Shown here in pieces: positions 17,999 through 26,028 of a stretch of 64,000 bases of DNA (the first letter of the stretch is position 1; each line of letters starts with the position of its first letter). This DNA is from Maritalea porphyrae (lineage in GTDB: Bacteria; Pseudomonadota; Alphaproteobacteria; Rhizobiales; Devosiaceae). A model generated the notes under the pieces. The model had not been told where the DNA came from. It was given only the letters and a program-made list of their open reading frames with translations, and searched no databases. Location: assembly GCF_027213965.1 (NCBI RefSeq), contig NZ_JAPWGX010000003.1, positions 741,464 through 805,463 on the forward strand, in the 5' to 3' direction. The position numbers and the translations under genes were made by a program.

Positions 17999-18041
17999 TG
18001 TCAACCATATTGCGAAAATCGAAATCAGATCTGAGCGAATT

Positions 18042-18728
18042 ATGGACCTGCCACAACAAGACCTCGAAGACGTGAACCTGCCGACCCACGAACGATTGTA
18101 TCGTGATTTGAGAGAGCGGTTGCTATTTGGGAAGTTCCGGCCGGGCATGTCTGTAACTTTGCAGGGCATCGCTGATGATCACGAGGTCAGCCTTACGCCG
18201 GTGCGCGAGGCAATCCGCAGACTTGTGGCAGAGGGCGCGTTAGAAATGCATGGCAACCGCCGCATTTCGGTACCCGAGATGGATGACGATCGCATTGAAG
18301 AACTATTGGCGGTGCGTTTGATGCTTGAACCAGAAATTGCTGTACGTGCAATCGACAACGTCGATGTGATGCTTTTGCGGGCAATTGACGACCAAATGGA
18401 CAAGGCGATTCTTGAGGGCAGTGTCGATAACTACCTTAAGTGCAATTTTGCTTTTCATTTCGCCCTTTATAGAGCCTCAAATGCGAGCATTATGATCTCG
18501 ATGGCAGAAAGCCTTTGGCTGCAAATGGCACCGTACATGCGCGTGGTTTGCGGGCGCGTTGGCACCAGCAACCTTGACGACCAACACAAACGTGCCATCG
18601 CGGCCATCGAAGCGAAAGATATTGGCGCACTGCGTGCTTCGATCATGGAGGATATTTCCTCCGGCGCGGCCTTTGTACGCACTACGCCTCAACCCGAAGT
18701 CGAAACAAATTCGATTGACAAATCATAA
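18042..18728 (+). CDS. GntR-family (FadR/FCD) transcriptional regulator, copy 2
   Basis: This 228-residue regulator has a winged helix-turn-helix (ERLYRDLRERLLFGKFRPGMSVTLQGIADDHEVSLTPVREAIRRLVAEGALEM) followed by an FCD domain (CNFAFHFALYRAS, DQHKRAIAAI). It is clearly a paralogue of the regulator at 14778, sharing F-R-P-G-M-S-V-T and T-P-V-R-E-A, but its flanking palindromes are different. The ATG at 18042 follows the operator pair. It heads the rightward cluster with a GS-like enzyme, an aminotransferase and an FAD oxidase, and probably controls both that cluster and the divergent agmatinase operon. Confidence 0.9.
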   Translation: MDLPQQDLEDVNLPTHERLYRDLRERLLFGKFRPGMSVTLQGIADDHEVSLTPVREAIRRLVAEGALEMHGNRRISVPEMDDDRIEELLAVRLMLEPEIAVRAIDNVDVMLLRAIDDQMDKAILEGSVDNYLKCNFAFHFALYRASNASIMISMAESLWLQMAPYMRVVCGRVGTSNLDDQHKRAIAAIEAKDIGALRASIMEDISSGAAFVRTTPQPEVETNSIDKS

Positions 18729-18742
18729 TTTGATCAAATTAT
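18725..18742. promoter_or_regulatory. Third TTTGATCAAA operator, within an 18-base perfect palindrome
   Basis: ATAATTTGATCAAATTAT is a perfect palindrome that overlaps the last bases of the GntR gene and lies about 40 bases before the GS-like start. Its core equals the pair at 17971-17998, implying separate control of the enzyme genes. Confidence 0.75.
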
Positions 18743-18781
18743 ATGCGACATCCATATTCAAATGGATAGCAAGGAAAACTC

Positions 18782-20149
18782 ATGGCACAAATACCAAGTT
18801 GGATGGACTTAATCCCCGAACATGCCACTGAATGGCTCGATGGCCGACGTGTGGAAGAAGTTGAATGTATCGTGCCCGATCTGGTGGGTATTTCGCGCGG
18901 TAAAACGATGCCTGCGAAGAAATTCTCCGAAACCGGCAACTCTTTTTTGCCCACTTCAATATTCTACCAAACGGTAACTGGTGCATATGCGGATATGGAC
19001 ATTAAAGACCAGTGGACTGAAACTGATATGGTTTTGCGGCCCGATCTGAGTACCGCATGCGCAGCACCTTGGACTGACGACATTATTTTGCAGGTTGTTC
19101 ATGACTTAGAAACAACCGACGGGGAACCAATTACAATTGCGCCGCGCAACGTCCTCAAGCGTGTTTTGTCGTTCTATGAGGCAGAGGGCTGGCGCCCTGT
19201 TGTGGCCCCAGAGATGGAATTCTATCTCACACGTCCCAATACTGACCCAAATGAGCCGATTGAGCCGCCAATTGGACGCTCAGGGCGCAAAGGAATTGGC
19301 CGACAAGCTTACTCAATGGTCGCTGTTGACGAATATGGCGCGGTGATTGACGATATTTATGACTTTGCTGAAGCGCAAGGATTGGAAATCGGCGCAATCA
19401 TCCAAGAAGGTGGCGCTGGGCAAATTGAAATCAACTTGCAGCACGGCGACCCGTTGAAACTGGCCGATGAAGTATTTTACTTTAAACGCACCATTCGTGA
19501 AGCAGCACTACGCAACAATTGTTTTGCGACCTTTATGGCGAAACCAATGCGTGATGAGCCGGGCAGCGCCATGCATATCCACCAAAGCGTTGTGGATGCA
19601 AAAACGGGCAAGAACATCTTTTCGAATAAAGATGGGACCGAGAGCGAGTATTTTTGGAGTTTCCTTGGGGGACAACAAGCACACCTGGATTCAGCCGTGC
19701 CGATTTTCGCACCTTACGTAAACTCATATCGTCGCTTTAAAGCAGACGATTCCTCACCTGCTAACATCGAATGGGCAAAAGACAATCGCACAACCGGCCT
19801 GCGTATTCCGATTTCAAACACCGAATCTCGACGTGTTGAAAACCGAATCGTTGGCATGGATTGCAACCCATATTTAGCGCTTGCGGCAAGCCTTGCTTGT
19901 GGTTTCTTGGGCATGAAAGCGGGCACTCAGCCGCGCGAACAACGTACCGGAGATGCCTATAAGGACGGTGTGACGCTGCCACAATCTATTAACGAGGCCC
20001 TGCCCCGATTTGAAGAAAACCAAGCGCTGCGCGACATGTTGGGTGAAGACTTTTGCAAAGTCTATGAAGGCATCAAATTCCAAGAGATCGAAGAACTCTT
20101 GAACGAGATTTCCCCTTGGGAACGCGAGCACTTGTTGCTCAACGTTTAA
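18782..20149 (+). CDS. Glutamine synthetase family protein, gamma-glutamylpolyamine synthetase-like (copy 2)
   Basis: This 455-residue glutamine synthetase homologue likely glutamylates a polyamine or other amine. The motifs are APEMEFYLTRP, QEGGAGQIEINLQHG, FMAKPMRDEPGSAMHIHQSV and NSYRRFKADDSSPANIEW, with NRTTGLRIPISNTESRRVENRI near the end. It is more like the PuuA/SpuI type than GlnA. An AAGGAAA site precedes the ATG at 18782. It is followed after 15 bases by the aminotransferase. It differs from copy 1 in length and N terminus, so the two may prefer different amines. Confidence 0.88.
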   Translation: MAQIPSWMDLIPEHATEWLDGRRVEEVECIVPDLVGISRGKTMPAKKFSETGNSFLPTSIFYQTVTGAYADMDIKDQWTETDMVLRPDLSTACAAPWTDDIILQVVHDLETTDGEPITIAPRNVLKRVLSFYEAEGWRPVVAPEMEFYLTRPNTDPNEPIEPPIGRSGRKGIGRQAYSMVAVDEYGAVIDDIYDFAEAQGLEIGAIIQEGGAGQIEINLQHGDPLKLADEVFYFKRTIREAALRNNCFATFMAKPMRDEPGSAMHIHQSVVDAKTGKNIFSNKDGTESEYFWSFLGGQQAHLDSAVPIFAPYVNSYRRFKADDSSPANIEWAKDNRTTGLRIPISNTESRRVENRIVGMDCNPYLALAASLACGFLGMKAGTQPREQRTGDAYKDGVTLPQSINEALPRFEENQALRDMLGEDFCKVYEGIKFQEIEELLNEISPWEREHLLLNV

Positions 20150-20164
20150 TAGATTGGAAGACCC

Positions 20165-21556
20165 ATGAATTTTATCGACAACCATTTGCCAACCGAAAAG
20201 CTGCAGGCTCTTGATGCGGCACATCATATTCATCCATTTTCTGACATGGGCGAATTGAACGCAAAGGGAACTCGCATTATCACGCGTGCCGACGGCGCCT
20301 ATATTTGGGACAGCAACGGCAACAAACTGTTGGACGGTATGGCCGGTCTCTGGTGCGTGAACGTTGGCTATGGTCGTCAAGAATTGGTGGATGTTGCAAC
20401 AAAACAAATGAAGCAGCTGCCCTATTACAATTCATTCTTTCAATCGACCAATGTCCCTGCAATTGAGTTGAGTGCAAAACTGGCAGAACTGGCACCTGGC
20501 GACTTAAACCATGTGTTTTATGCCGGTTCAGGATCAGAGGCGAATGACACGAATATTCGTATGGCACGCCATTATTGGTCTTCCCTTGGCAAGCCAAATA
20601 AGAAGGTCATCATTTCGCGTCAAAACGCCTATCACGGCTCAACCGTTGCGGCAGCAAGCCTTGGCGGCATGGCGTTTATGCACGAGCAAGGTGGTTTGCC
20701 AATTCCTGACATTACGCACATCGCGCAGCCCTATTGGTATGCCGAAGGTGGCGATCTTTCACCTGAAGAGTTTGGCCTTAAATGTGCGCAAGAATTAGAG
20801 GCCGAGATCGAGCGCTTGGGCGAAGACAAAGTGGCGGCCTTTATCGGCGAGCCGATCCAAGGCGCAGGCGGTGTCATTATCCCACCTGATACCTATTGGC
20901 CTGAAATTCAGCGCATTTGCGACAAATATGAAATCCTGTTGATTGCGGATGAAGTGATTTGCGGTTTTGGGCGCACAGGCAATTGGTTTGGCAGCCAAAC
21001 ATTTGGCATTCGACCTGACATTATGACCATCGCCAAGGGGCTGAGCTCGGGTTATTTGCCAATTGGCGGCTCCATGGTTTCGGACCATGTTGCTGAAGTA
21101 TTGGCCCAAAAGGGCGGTGAATTTGCCCACGGTTATACCTACTCGGGTCACCCCGTTGCTGCAGCTGTTGCACTGGAAAACTTGCGCATTTTGGACGAAG
21201 AAAAAATCGTTGAAACAGCGTCGAAAGAGACAGCCCCCTATTTGAAAGACAAATGGATGCAGTTTGCTGATCATCCGCTTGTGGGCGAAGCCAGAATTTG
21301 CGGCATGGTGGCGGGTTTGGAACTAACCCCAGACAAGTCCGCCAGAGCACCTTTCAAAACACCGACTGGTGATGCGGGTAACATTTGCCGGGACTTTGCA
21401 ATTGAGAATGGATTGGTGATGCGTGCGGTACGCGATGGTTTGATCATTTCGCCACCGCTCATAATTTCAAAAGCTCAAGTTGACGAGTTGGCGGAAAAAG
21501 TTGCTCGTGTGCTGGATCAATCTCATGCCAAAATGCGCCAAAACGGTATGCTCTAA
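20165..21556 (+). CDS. Class III aminotransferase, putrescine/polyamine-pyruvate type
   Basis: This 463-residue PLP-dependent class III aminotransferase resembles SpuC-type polyamine:pyruvate transaminases. The cofactor motifs are FYAGSGSEANDTNIRMARHYW, LLIADEVICGFGRTGNWFG and the PLP lysine in TIAKGLSSGYLPIGG. The N-terminal HHIHPFSDMGELNAKGTRII is a signature of this branch (omega-amino acid:pyruvate family). It sits between the GS-like and FAD oxidase genes, so it provides a transamination route for polyamines alongside the glutamylation route. Confidence 0.92.
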   Translation: MNFIDNHLPTEKLQALDAAHHIHPFSDMGELNAKGTRIITRADGAYIWDSNGNKLLDGMAGLWCVNVGYGRQELVDVATKQMKQLPYYNSFFQSTNVPAIELSAKLAELAPGDLNHVFYAGSGSEANDTNIRMARHYWSSLGKPNKKVIISRQNAYHGSTVAAASLGGMAFMHEQGGLPIPDITHIAQPYWYAEGGDLSPEEFGLKCAQELEAEIERLGEDKVAAFIGEPIQGAGGVIIPPDTYWPEIQRICDKYEILLIADEVICGFGRTGNWFGSQTFGIRPDIMTIAKGLSSGYLPIGGSMVSDHVAEVLAQKGGEFAHGYTYSGHPVAAAVALENLRILDEEKIVETASKETAPYLKDKWMQFADHPLVGEARICGMVAGLELTPDKSARAPFKTPTGDAGNICRDFAIENGLVMRAVRDGLIISPPLIISKAQVDELAEKVARVLDQSHAKMRQNGML

Positions 21557-21572
21557 AATCTGAGGTTTGGCT

Positions 21573-22877
21573 ATGGCCATGGACGTTTTAACCGCCAACG
21601 ATGTTGCGGGCGCATATCCTGCGTCCTACTACGCAGCGACCACGAAGCAACTGGCTCCCTTTCCAACGCTAAAGGGCGACATCAAAGCTGATGTGGCCGT
21701 TGTTGGTGGCGGATTTACTGGGCTTTCCGCTGCGCTGCACTTAGCAGAACGCGGGTTCGATGTGGTGCTCGTTGACGCGCAACGCGTTGGCTGGGGAGCG
21801 TCTGGCCGCAATGGTGGGCAGCTCGGCTCCGGGCAACGGGTTGAACAAGATGCGCTTGAAAAAATGGTCGGCCGCGATAATGCGCATCTGCTTTGGAAGT
21901 TTGCCGAACAATCCAAAGATCTCGTCAAAGAATTGGTCAAGAAACACAACATTGAGTGCGATTTAACGCCGGGCATTATTCACGCAGATCATCGCAAACG
22001 CTACATCCCTGAAAGCCGCCACTATGTGGAAAAACTGCAAAACGAATACGACTATGATCAGATTCGCTTTGTCGAACAGGAAGAACTGCGCGAACTGGTA
22101 GATTCTCCTGCCTATTATGGTGGATCGGTCGACATGGGTGCGGCGCATTTGCATCCCCTCGCCTTGGCCATTGGCATGGCCGATGCTGCGCAAAAGGCAG
22201 GTACACGGATATTTGAAAACAGCCGGGTTACGCAGATCGATGAAAATGCGGGCAGAATATCTACAGCAGAAGGTTCGGTGACAGCCAAACATATCGTGTT
22301 GGGTTGCAATGGGTATTTGGGCAATCTTAATGGACAAACCGCCAAGCGGGTGATGCCCATCAACAATTTTATCATCGCCACTGAACCACTTGGCAGCAAA
22401 TTGGCTCCAGAAGTTTTCAAAGAAAAGTTGGCCGTTGCTGACAGCAAATTCGTGGTCAATTATTTCCGCATGTCTGCCGACAATCGTTTGCTGTTTGGTG
22501 GCGGGGAAAGCTATGGCTACAAGTTCCCCGCAGACATTTCCGGCTTGGTACGCAAATGCATGCTCGAGATTTTTCCTCAGCTTGAAAACGCAAAAATTGA
22601 TTACGCATGGGGTGGCACACTGGCCATCACGATAAACCGCATGCCGCACTTCGCGCGTTTGGGTAAAAATATCTACTCAGCCTCTGGCTATTCGGGCCAT
22701 GGCGTGGGCATGGCGACACTTGCTGGGCAGATTATGGCCGATACTATTGCAGGTACCGCGGAGCGATTTGATGTACTCGCCAATGTGCCTACGCACAAGT
22801 TCCCTGGCGGCATTGGCCTGCGCACGCCCTTGCTCATTCTAGCCATGACCTATTACGCGCTGCGCGACAAATTGTAG
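21573..22877 (+). CDS. FAD-dependent amine oxidase, PuuB-like (copy 2)
   Basis: This 434-residue DAO-family flavoenzyme is parallel to the copy at 12039-13346. The FAD motif is VAVVGGGFTGLSAALHLAERG, and the flavin-contact motif GWGASGRNGGQLGSGQ matches copy 1. The C-terminal YSASGYSGHGVGMATLAGQ is the second FAD-binding loop. The ATG at 21573 has GAGG seven bases upstream. Last gene of the GntR-GS-aminotransferase-oxidase cluster. It probably oxidises the glutamylated polyamine made by the GS-like enzyme two genes upstream. Confidence 0.87.
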   Translation: MAMDVLTANDVAGAYPASYYAATTKQLAPFPTLKGDIKADVAVVGGGFTGLSAALHLAERGFDVVLVDAQRVGWGASGRNGGQLGSGQRVEQDALEKMVGRDNAHLLWKFAEQSKDLVKELVKKHNIECDLTPGIIHADHRKRYIPESRHYVEKLQNEYDYDQIRFVEQEELRELVDSPAYYGGSVDMGAAHLHPLALAIGMADAAQKAGTRIFENSRVTQIDENAGRISTAEGSVTAKHIVLGCNGYLGNLNGQTAKRVMPINNFIIATEPLGSKLAPEVFKEKLAVADSKFVVNYFRMSADNRLLFGGGESYGYKFPADISGLVRKCMLEIFPQLENAKIDYAWGGTLAITINRMPHFARLGKNIYSASGYSGHGVGMATLAGQIMADTIAGTAERFDVLANVPTHKFPGGIGLRTPLLILAMTYYALRDKL

Positions 22878-22923
22878 GCGCAGCCAACTTCATTGAGGCA
22901 AAACCGCGCAAATTGATATTTAC

Positions 22924-22937
22924 TTGATTTATATCAA
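22924..22937. promoter_or_regulatory. FNR/Anr-type box upstream of ubiTUV
   Basis: TTGAT-TTAT-ATCAA is a perfect match to the FNR consensus TTGAT-N4-ATCAA and is extended to CTTGAT...ATCAAG. Its centre is about 41 bases before the ubiT ATG, and a TATCGAT element follows at 22960-22966. This suggests activation under low oxygen. Confidence 0.85.
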
Positions 22938-22971
22938 GTTTGCATTCAGCCGTCAGGCGTATCGATTTGCC

Positions 22972-23502
22972 ATGAAAAAGAAAACACATCGTGGCCAACC
23001 GCGCATTTTTCGCGACCCAAAAGCTGGTCCTATTTCTCGGGTGCTCCCGTTGCTCCCGTTGCAACCAGTGCTTCGCCGAATTGTACGCCATGTGGCAAAA
23101 ATTCACCCAGAGCTTTTTGAGCGTTTGGAATCAGGCGCCAACAAGACGTTTTTGATCAATGCCAAAGGCGTCCCGTTTTTGCTGGTGCTTAAGCCTGACC
23201 CAGCCAATCCCACGTTGGTGGCTCGATCGCGACATGATGAAATTCAGTATGATGTTTTGGTCAGCGGCAAGTTTTCAACCTTGCTGCAAATGATCGATAG
23301 TAAAACGGACAGCGACGCGCTGTTTTTCAACCGCGACATTCTAATTACCGGCGATACTGAAGCCATTTTGTTATTGCGCAACGCGCTCGACGATATGGAC
23401 ACGACCCTTGCAGATGATGTTGCAACGGCATTTGGCCCACTGGCGAAACCGCTGCGGGCGAGCATCAATATGGCCAACAGAATTACAGGCGCACGAGCAT
23501 GA
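22972..23502 (+). CDS. ubiT: UbiT-like SCP2-domain ubiquinone biosynthesis accessory factor
   Basis: This 176-residue protein with an SCP2-type lipid-binding domain (about residues 30-140) corresponds to UbiT. UbiT binds prenylated intermediates for oxygen-independent ubiquinone synthesis together with UbiU and UbiV. Visible features are PLLPLQPVLRRIVRHVAKIHPELFERL, FLLVLKP and the FFNRDILITGDTEAILLLRNALDDMD stretch near the C terminus typical of the family. The ATG at 22972 was chosen; a TTG 48 bases upstream falls inside the FNR box. The stop overlaps the ubiU ATG by four bases (ATGA). Confidence 0.88.
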   Translation: MKKKTHRGQPRIFRDPKAGPISRVLPLLPLQPVLRRIVRHVAKIHPELFERLESGANKTFLINAKGVPFLLVLKPDPANPTLVARSRHDEIQYDVLVSGKFSTLLQMIDSKTDSDALFFNRDILITGDTEAILLLRNALDDMDTTLADDVATAFGPLAKPLRASINMANRITGARA

Positions 23503-24503
23503 CCCAACTTGAAAAACCTGAATTGGTTTGCCCGGCGGGCACGCCAGCGAGCTTACGCACAGCAGTTGATGCAGGTGCAGACGCGGTATATTGCGGCTTT
23601 AAAGGCCCAACGAACGCGCGCAACTTCTCTGGCCTTAATTTCACCAAAGCAGAACTAACGGAAAGTGTGAAATATGCGCACGAGCGAGATGCGATGGTTT
23701 TGGCGGCGATCAATTCGTTTCCAACAGCGGGCCGCACGGACCTTTGGAAAAAGTCTGTTGATGATGCCGTAGAGCTTGGCTTGGACGCAGTAATCATCGC
23801 CGATATCGGCATGGCGCAATATGTTGCGCGTGAGCATCCCGAACAGCGTCTTCACTTGTCTGTGCAAGCGGGAGCATCCTCACCTGAAGCGATCAACTAT
23901 TACGTTGAGCAGTTTGGTGTGAAGCGTGTGGTCTTGCCGCGTATTTTGACTGTTGCTGAAATCAAACGGGTACATGACGCGATTGATTGCGAAATTGAAG
24001 CCTTCGTGTTCGGCAATATCGGCATGATGGCCGAAGGGCGCTGTTCGCTTACCAACTATGTGACAGGCGTATCTACCAATATGGACGGGGTTTGTTCACC
24101 GGCTAGTCACGTCGAGTATGAGCCAGACGAAGAAGAAAACCTCACCACCCGTTTAGGCGAGTTTGCGATTGACTGCATTTCATGTGGCGAAACAGCTGGT
24201 TACCCAACTATTTGCAAAGGTCGCTACGATACGGCGATCAAGAAGAACTATTACGCGTTTGAAGAGCCAATCAGCCTCAATTTAACGCGCTTGCTGCCTG
24301 ATCTGATCAAAGCAGGTGTGACCGCCTTGAAAATTGAAGGTCGTCAACGTTCGCGTGCCTACATCCGCTCAGTTGTTTCATCCTTCCGCGAAGCGATTGA
24401 TGCTTATGCGATTGGGGAAGAACCAGACATTTCGCAGCTGATTGCTTTGACCGAAGGCGGCAAAGAAACCGAAGGCGCGTTTAAATCTAAGACGTGGAGA
24501 TAG
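23499..24503 (+). CDS. ubiU: UbiU, U32-family [4Fe-4S] protein for anaerobic ubiquinone hydroxylation
   Basis: This 334-residue peptidase-U32-family protein opens LEKPELVCPAGTPASLRTAVDAGADAVYCGF. UbiU forms a heterodimer with UbiV that hydroxylates ubiquinone precursors without oxygen, with prephenate as hydroxyl donor in E. coli. The cysteines expected for the cluster are in GRCSLTNYVTG, DGVCSPASH, CISCGETAGYPTICKGRYD. The EAFVFGNIGMMAEGRC segment is a U32 signature. It is translationally coupled to ubiT and followed after two bases by ubiV. Confidence 0.93.
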   Translation: MTQLEKPELVCPAGTPASLRTAVDAGADAVYCGFKGPTNARNFSGLNFTKAELTESVKYAHERDAMVLAAINSFPTAGRTDLWKKSVDDAVELGLDAVIIADIGMAQYVAREHPEQRLHLSVQAGASSPEAINYYVEQFGVKRVVLPRILTVAEIKRVHDAIDCEIEAFVFGNIGMMAEGRCSLTNYVTGVSTNMDGVCSPASHVEYEPDEEENLTTRLGEFAIDCISCGETAGYPTICKGRYDTAIKKNYYAFEEPISLNLTRLLPDLIKAGVTALKIEGRQRSRAYIRSVVSSFREAIDAYAIGEEPDISQLIALTEGGKETEGAFKSKTWR

Positions 24504-24505
24504 TA

Positions 24506-25417
24506 ATGAGTGCTCAAATAACCCTTGGCCCTGTTCAATATAATTGGGCGGCAGATGATTGGCGCGATTTCTATTTCAAAGTGGCTGATGAAGCGCCAGT
24601 TGAAACAGTTTTTGTGGGCGAAGTGATTTGCTCCAAACGCGCACCGCTCTACGACAAGCATATTCCCGATATTTATGAGCGCCTTACCGACGCCGGTAAA
24701 ACCGTTGTATTTTCAACATTATCCGAAGTCACCACGGACATTGACCGTCGCCAGGTGAAAAAAATCGCCACATCAGAAGGCTTCTTAATTGAGGCCAACG
24801 ATGTGTCTGCGCTTTATCAGATGGGCAAAGAGCCACACTATATTGGTCCTTTAATGAACTGCTACAATGAGGAAGCGCTTGAAGTCTATGCAAAAGGCGG
24901 CGCCATTTCGATTTGTCTAAACCCCGAAATTCCAAAATCGGGCATTGAAGCGCTGGTGAAGGCCGCCGCTCCGTTCAATGTGGATTTGGAAGTACAAGTC
25001 TATGGCCGCATGTCATTAGCGCTTTCTGCGCGCTGTTATCACGCCCGGGCCCATAACCGGACCAAAGATTCATGCCTCTTTGTTTGTGATGAAGATCCCG
25101 ATGGCATGCGGCTGGACACCCTTGAGGGGGACAAATTCCTCACCGTGAACGGCATTCAAACCCAGTCGCACTCCGTGCTTAATCTGGTCGAATGCCTAGA
25201 CGAAATGCAAAACATCGGCATCAAAACCTTCCGCATCTCGCCCCAGTCCAAAGGTACCTTCACAGCCATCAATGCATTCCGCGATGTGCTCGACAATAAA
25301 CTCAGCCCATCCGAAGCACTAAAACTCATGCGCGATGATGGCATCAATGCGCCCTTCTCCAACGGGTTTTACCATCAATTGCCGGGCTACGAATGGCACG
25401 ATGCGGTGGTGCGTTAG
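24506..25417 (+). CDS. ubiV: UbiV, U32-family [4Fe-4S] protein for anaerobic ubiquinone hydroxylation
   Basis: This is the 303-residue partner of UbiU. It opens MSAQITLGPVQYNWAADDW. The cluster cysteines are recognisable: one in VGEVICSKRAP (near residue 50) and three in ARCYHARAHNRTKDSCLFVC. GGAG lies eight bases ahead of the ATG at 24506; an in-frame GTG at 24494 is inside ubiU. With ubiT and ubiU it makes up the O2-independent hydroxylation unit, which suggests that this bacterium respires without oxygen on quinone-linked acceptors. Confidence 0.93.
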   Translation: MSAQITLGPVQYNWAADDWRDFYFKVADEAPVETVFVGEVICSKRAPLYDKHIPDIYERLTDAGKTVVFSTLSEVTTDIDRRQVKKIATSEGFLIEANDVSALYQMGKEPHYIGPLMNCYNEEALEVYAKGGAISICLNPEIPKSGIEALVKAAAPFNVDLEVQVYGRMSLALSARCYHARAHNRTKDSCLFVCDEDPDGMRLDTLEGDKFLTVNGIQTQSHSVLNLVECLDEMQNIGIKTFRISPQSKGTFTAINAFRDVLDNKLSPSEALKLMRDDGINAPFSNGFYHQLPGYEWHDAVVR

Positions 25418-25434
25418 GATAAAATCAAGAGAAG

Positions 25435-25911
25435 CTATTTTTTGCTGGCAACGTCTGGATCTTCAAACATTTTCCCCAGATGCTCTTCGTATTCTTGCAA
25501 GCTCCTGAGCAAAGCCTTGCCTTCGTTGTCATCGTTGGCGGCGGCCAAAGTGCTTTCCAACTCATCAAGGACAGGGCTCGCGGATTGCACTAATTCGTTC
25601 CCCTTCTCCGTGCTGATAATGAGCTTGTTTCGGGCGTGGTCAGGGTTGCTCACGCGTTTGATATGACCAAGTTTTTCTAGCCTCGATAAGCCTGTACTCA
25701 CGTGTGTCTTTTGCAAACCACTTTCTGAGCTAATGTCTTGCGCTCGGCAAGTCTGCAGTTCCACGGCAGCCCGCAGAATTCGCCAGTCCTGCCAATTCAG
25801 GCCTGTTTCTCTAACAACAGCATTCAAATAGAGTCGCATAATCTTCTGCGACAGCGCATAGATTGCTCCGATTAGCGAATCGCCCTTTTCAACTTGCTTT
25901 GCCCTTGACAT
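25435..25911 (-). CDS. MarR-family transcriptional regulator
   Basis: This 158-residue winged helix regulator is of the MarR type. The DNA-binding region is LNWQDWRILRAAVELQTCRAQDISSESGLQKTHVSTGLSRLEKLGHIKRVSNPDHARNK, with the wing in LIISTEKG. It lies divergent to the TRAP transporter genes across about 117 bases that contain the palindrome TTACATATGTAA, and probably regulates that transporter and itself. The end is close to the convergent ubiV stop. The ligand is unknown. Confidence 0.88.
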   Translation of the reverse strand: MSRAKQVEKGDSLIGAIYALSQKIMRLYLNAVVRETGLNWQDWRILRAAVELQTCRAQDISSESGLQKTHVSTGLSRLEKLGHIKRVSNPDHARNKLIISTEKGNELVQSASPVLDELESTLAAANDDNEGKALLRSLQEYEEHLGKMFEDPDVASKK

Positions 25912-25942
25912 GAGTTAAAGAACCCTATCTGCTAACGCTGAG

Positions 25943-25954
25943 TTACATATGTAA
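25943..25954. promoter_or_regulatory. Candidate MarR operator TTACATATGTAA
   Basis: This perfect 12-base palindrome lies between the divergent marR and dctP-like genes, 32 bases upstream of the marR start. Its size and place fit a MarR dimer site, but the match to this regulator is inferred. Confidence 0.5.
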
Positions 25955-26028
25955 TACAAATGATAGCAAATATTGCGGAGATTAGAAAGAGGGTTCTGAT
26001 GTCCGACTATACAATGGGGAGACATTCT

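Noticed and set aside
18042..18728. Possibility that the second GntR gene is a pseudogene copy of the first
   Set aside because: It is intact, with a full DNA-binding and FCD domain and its own operator set.
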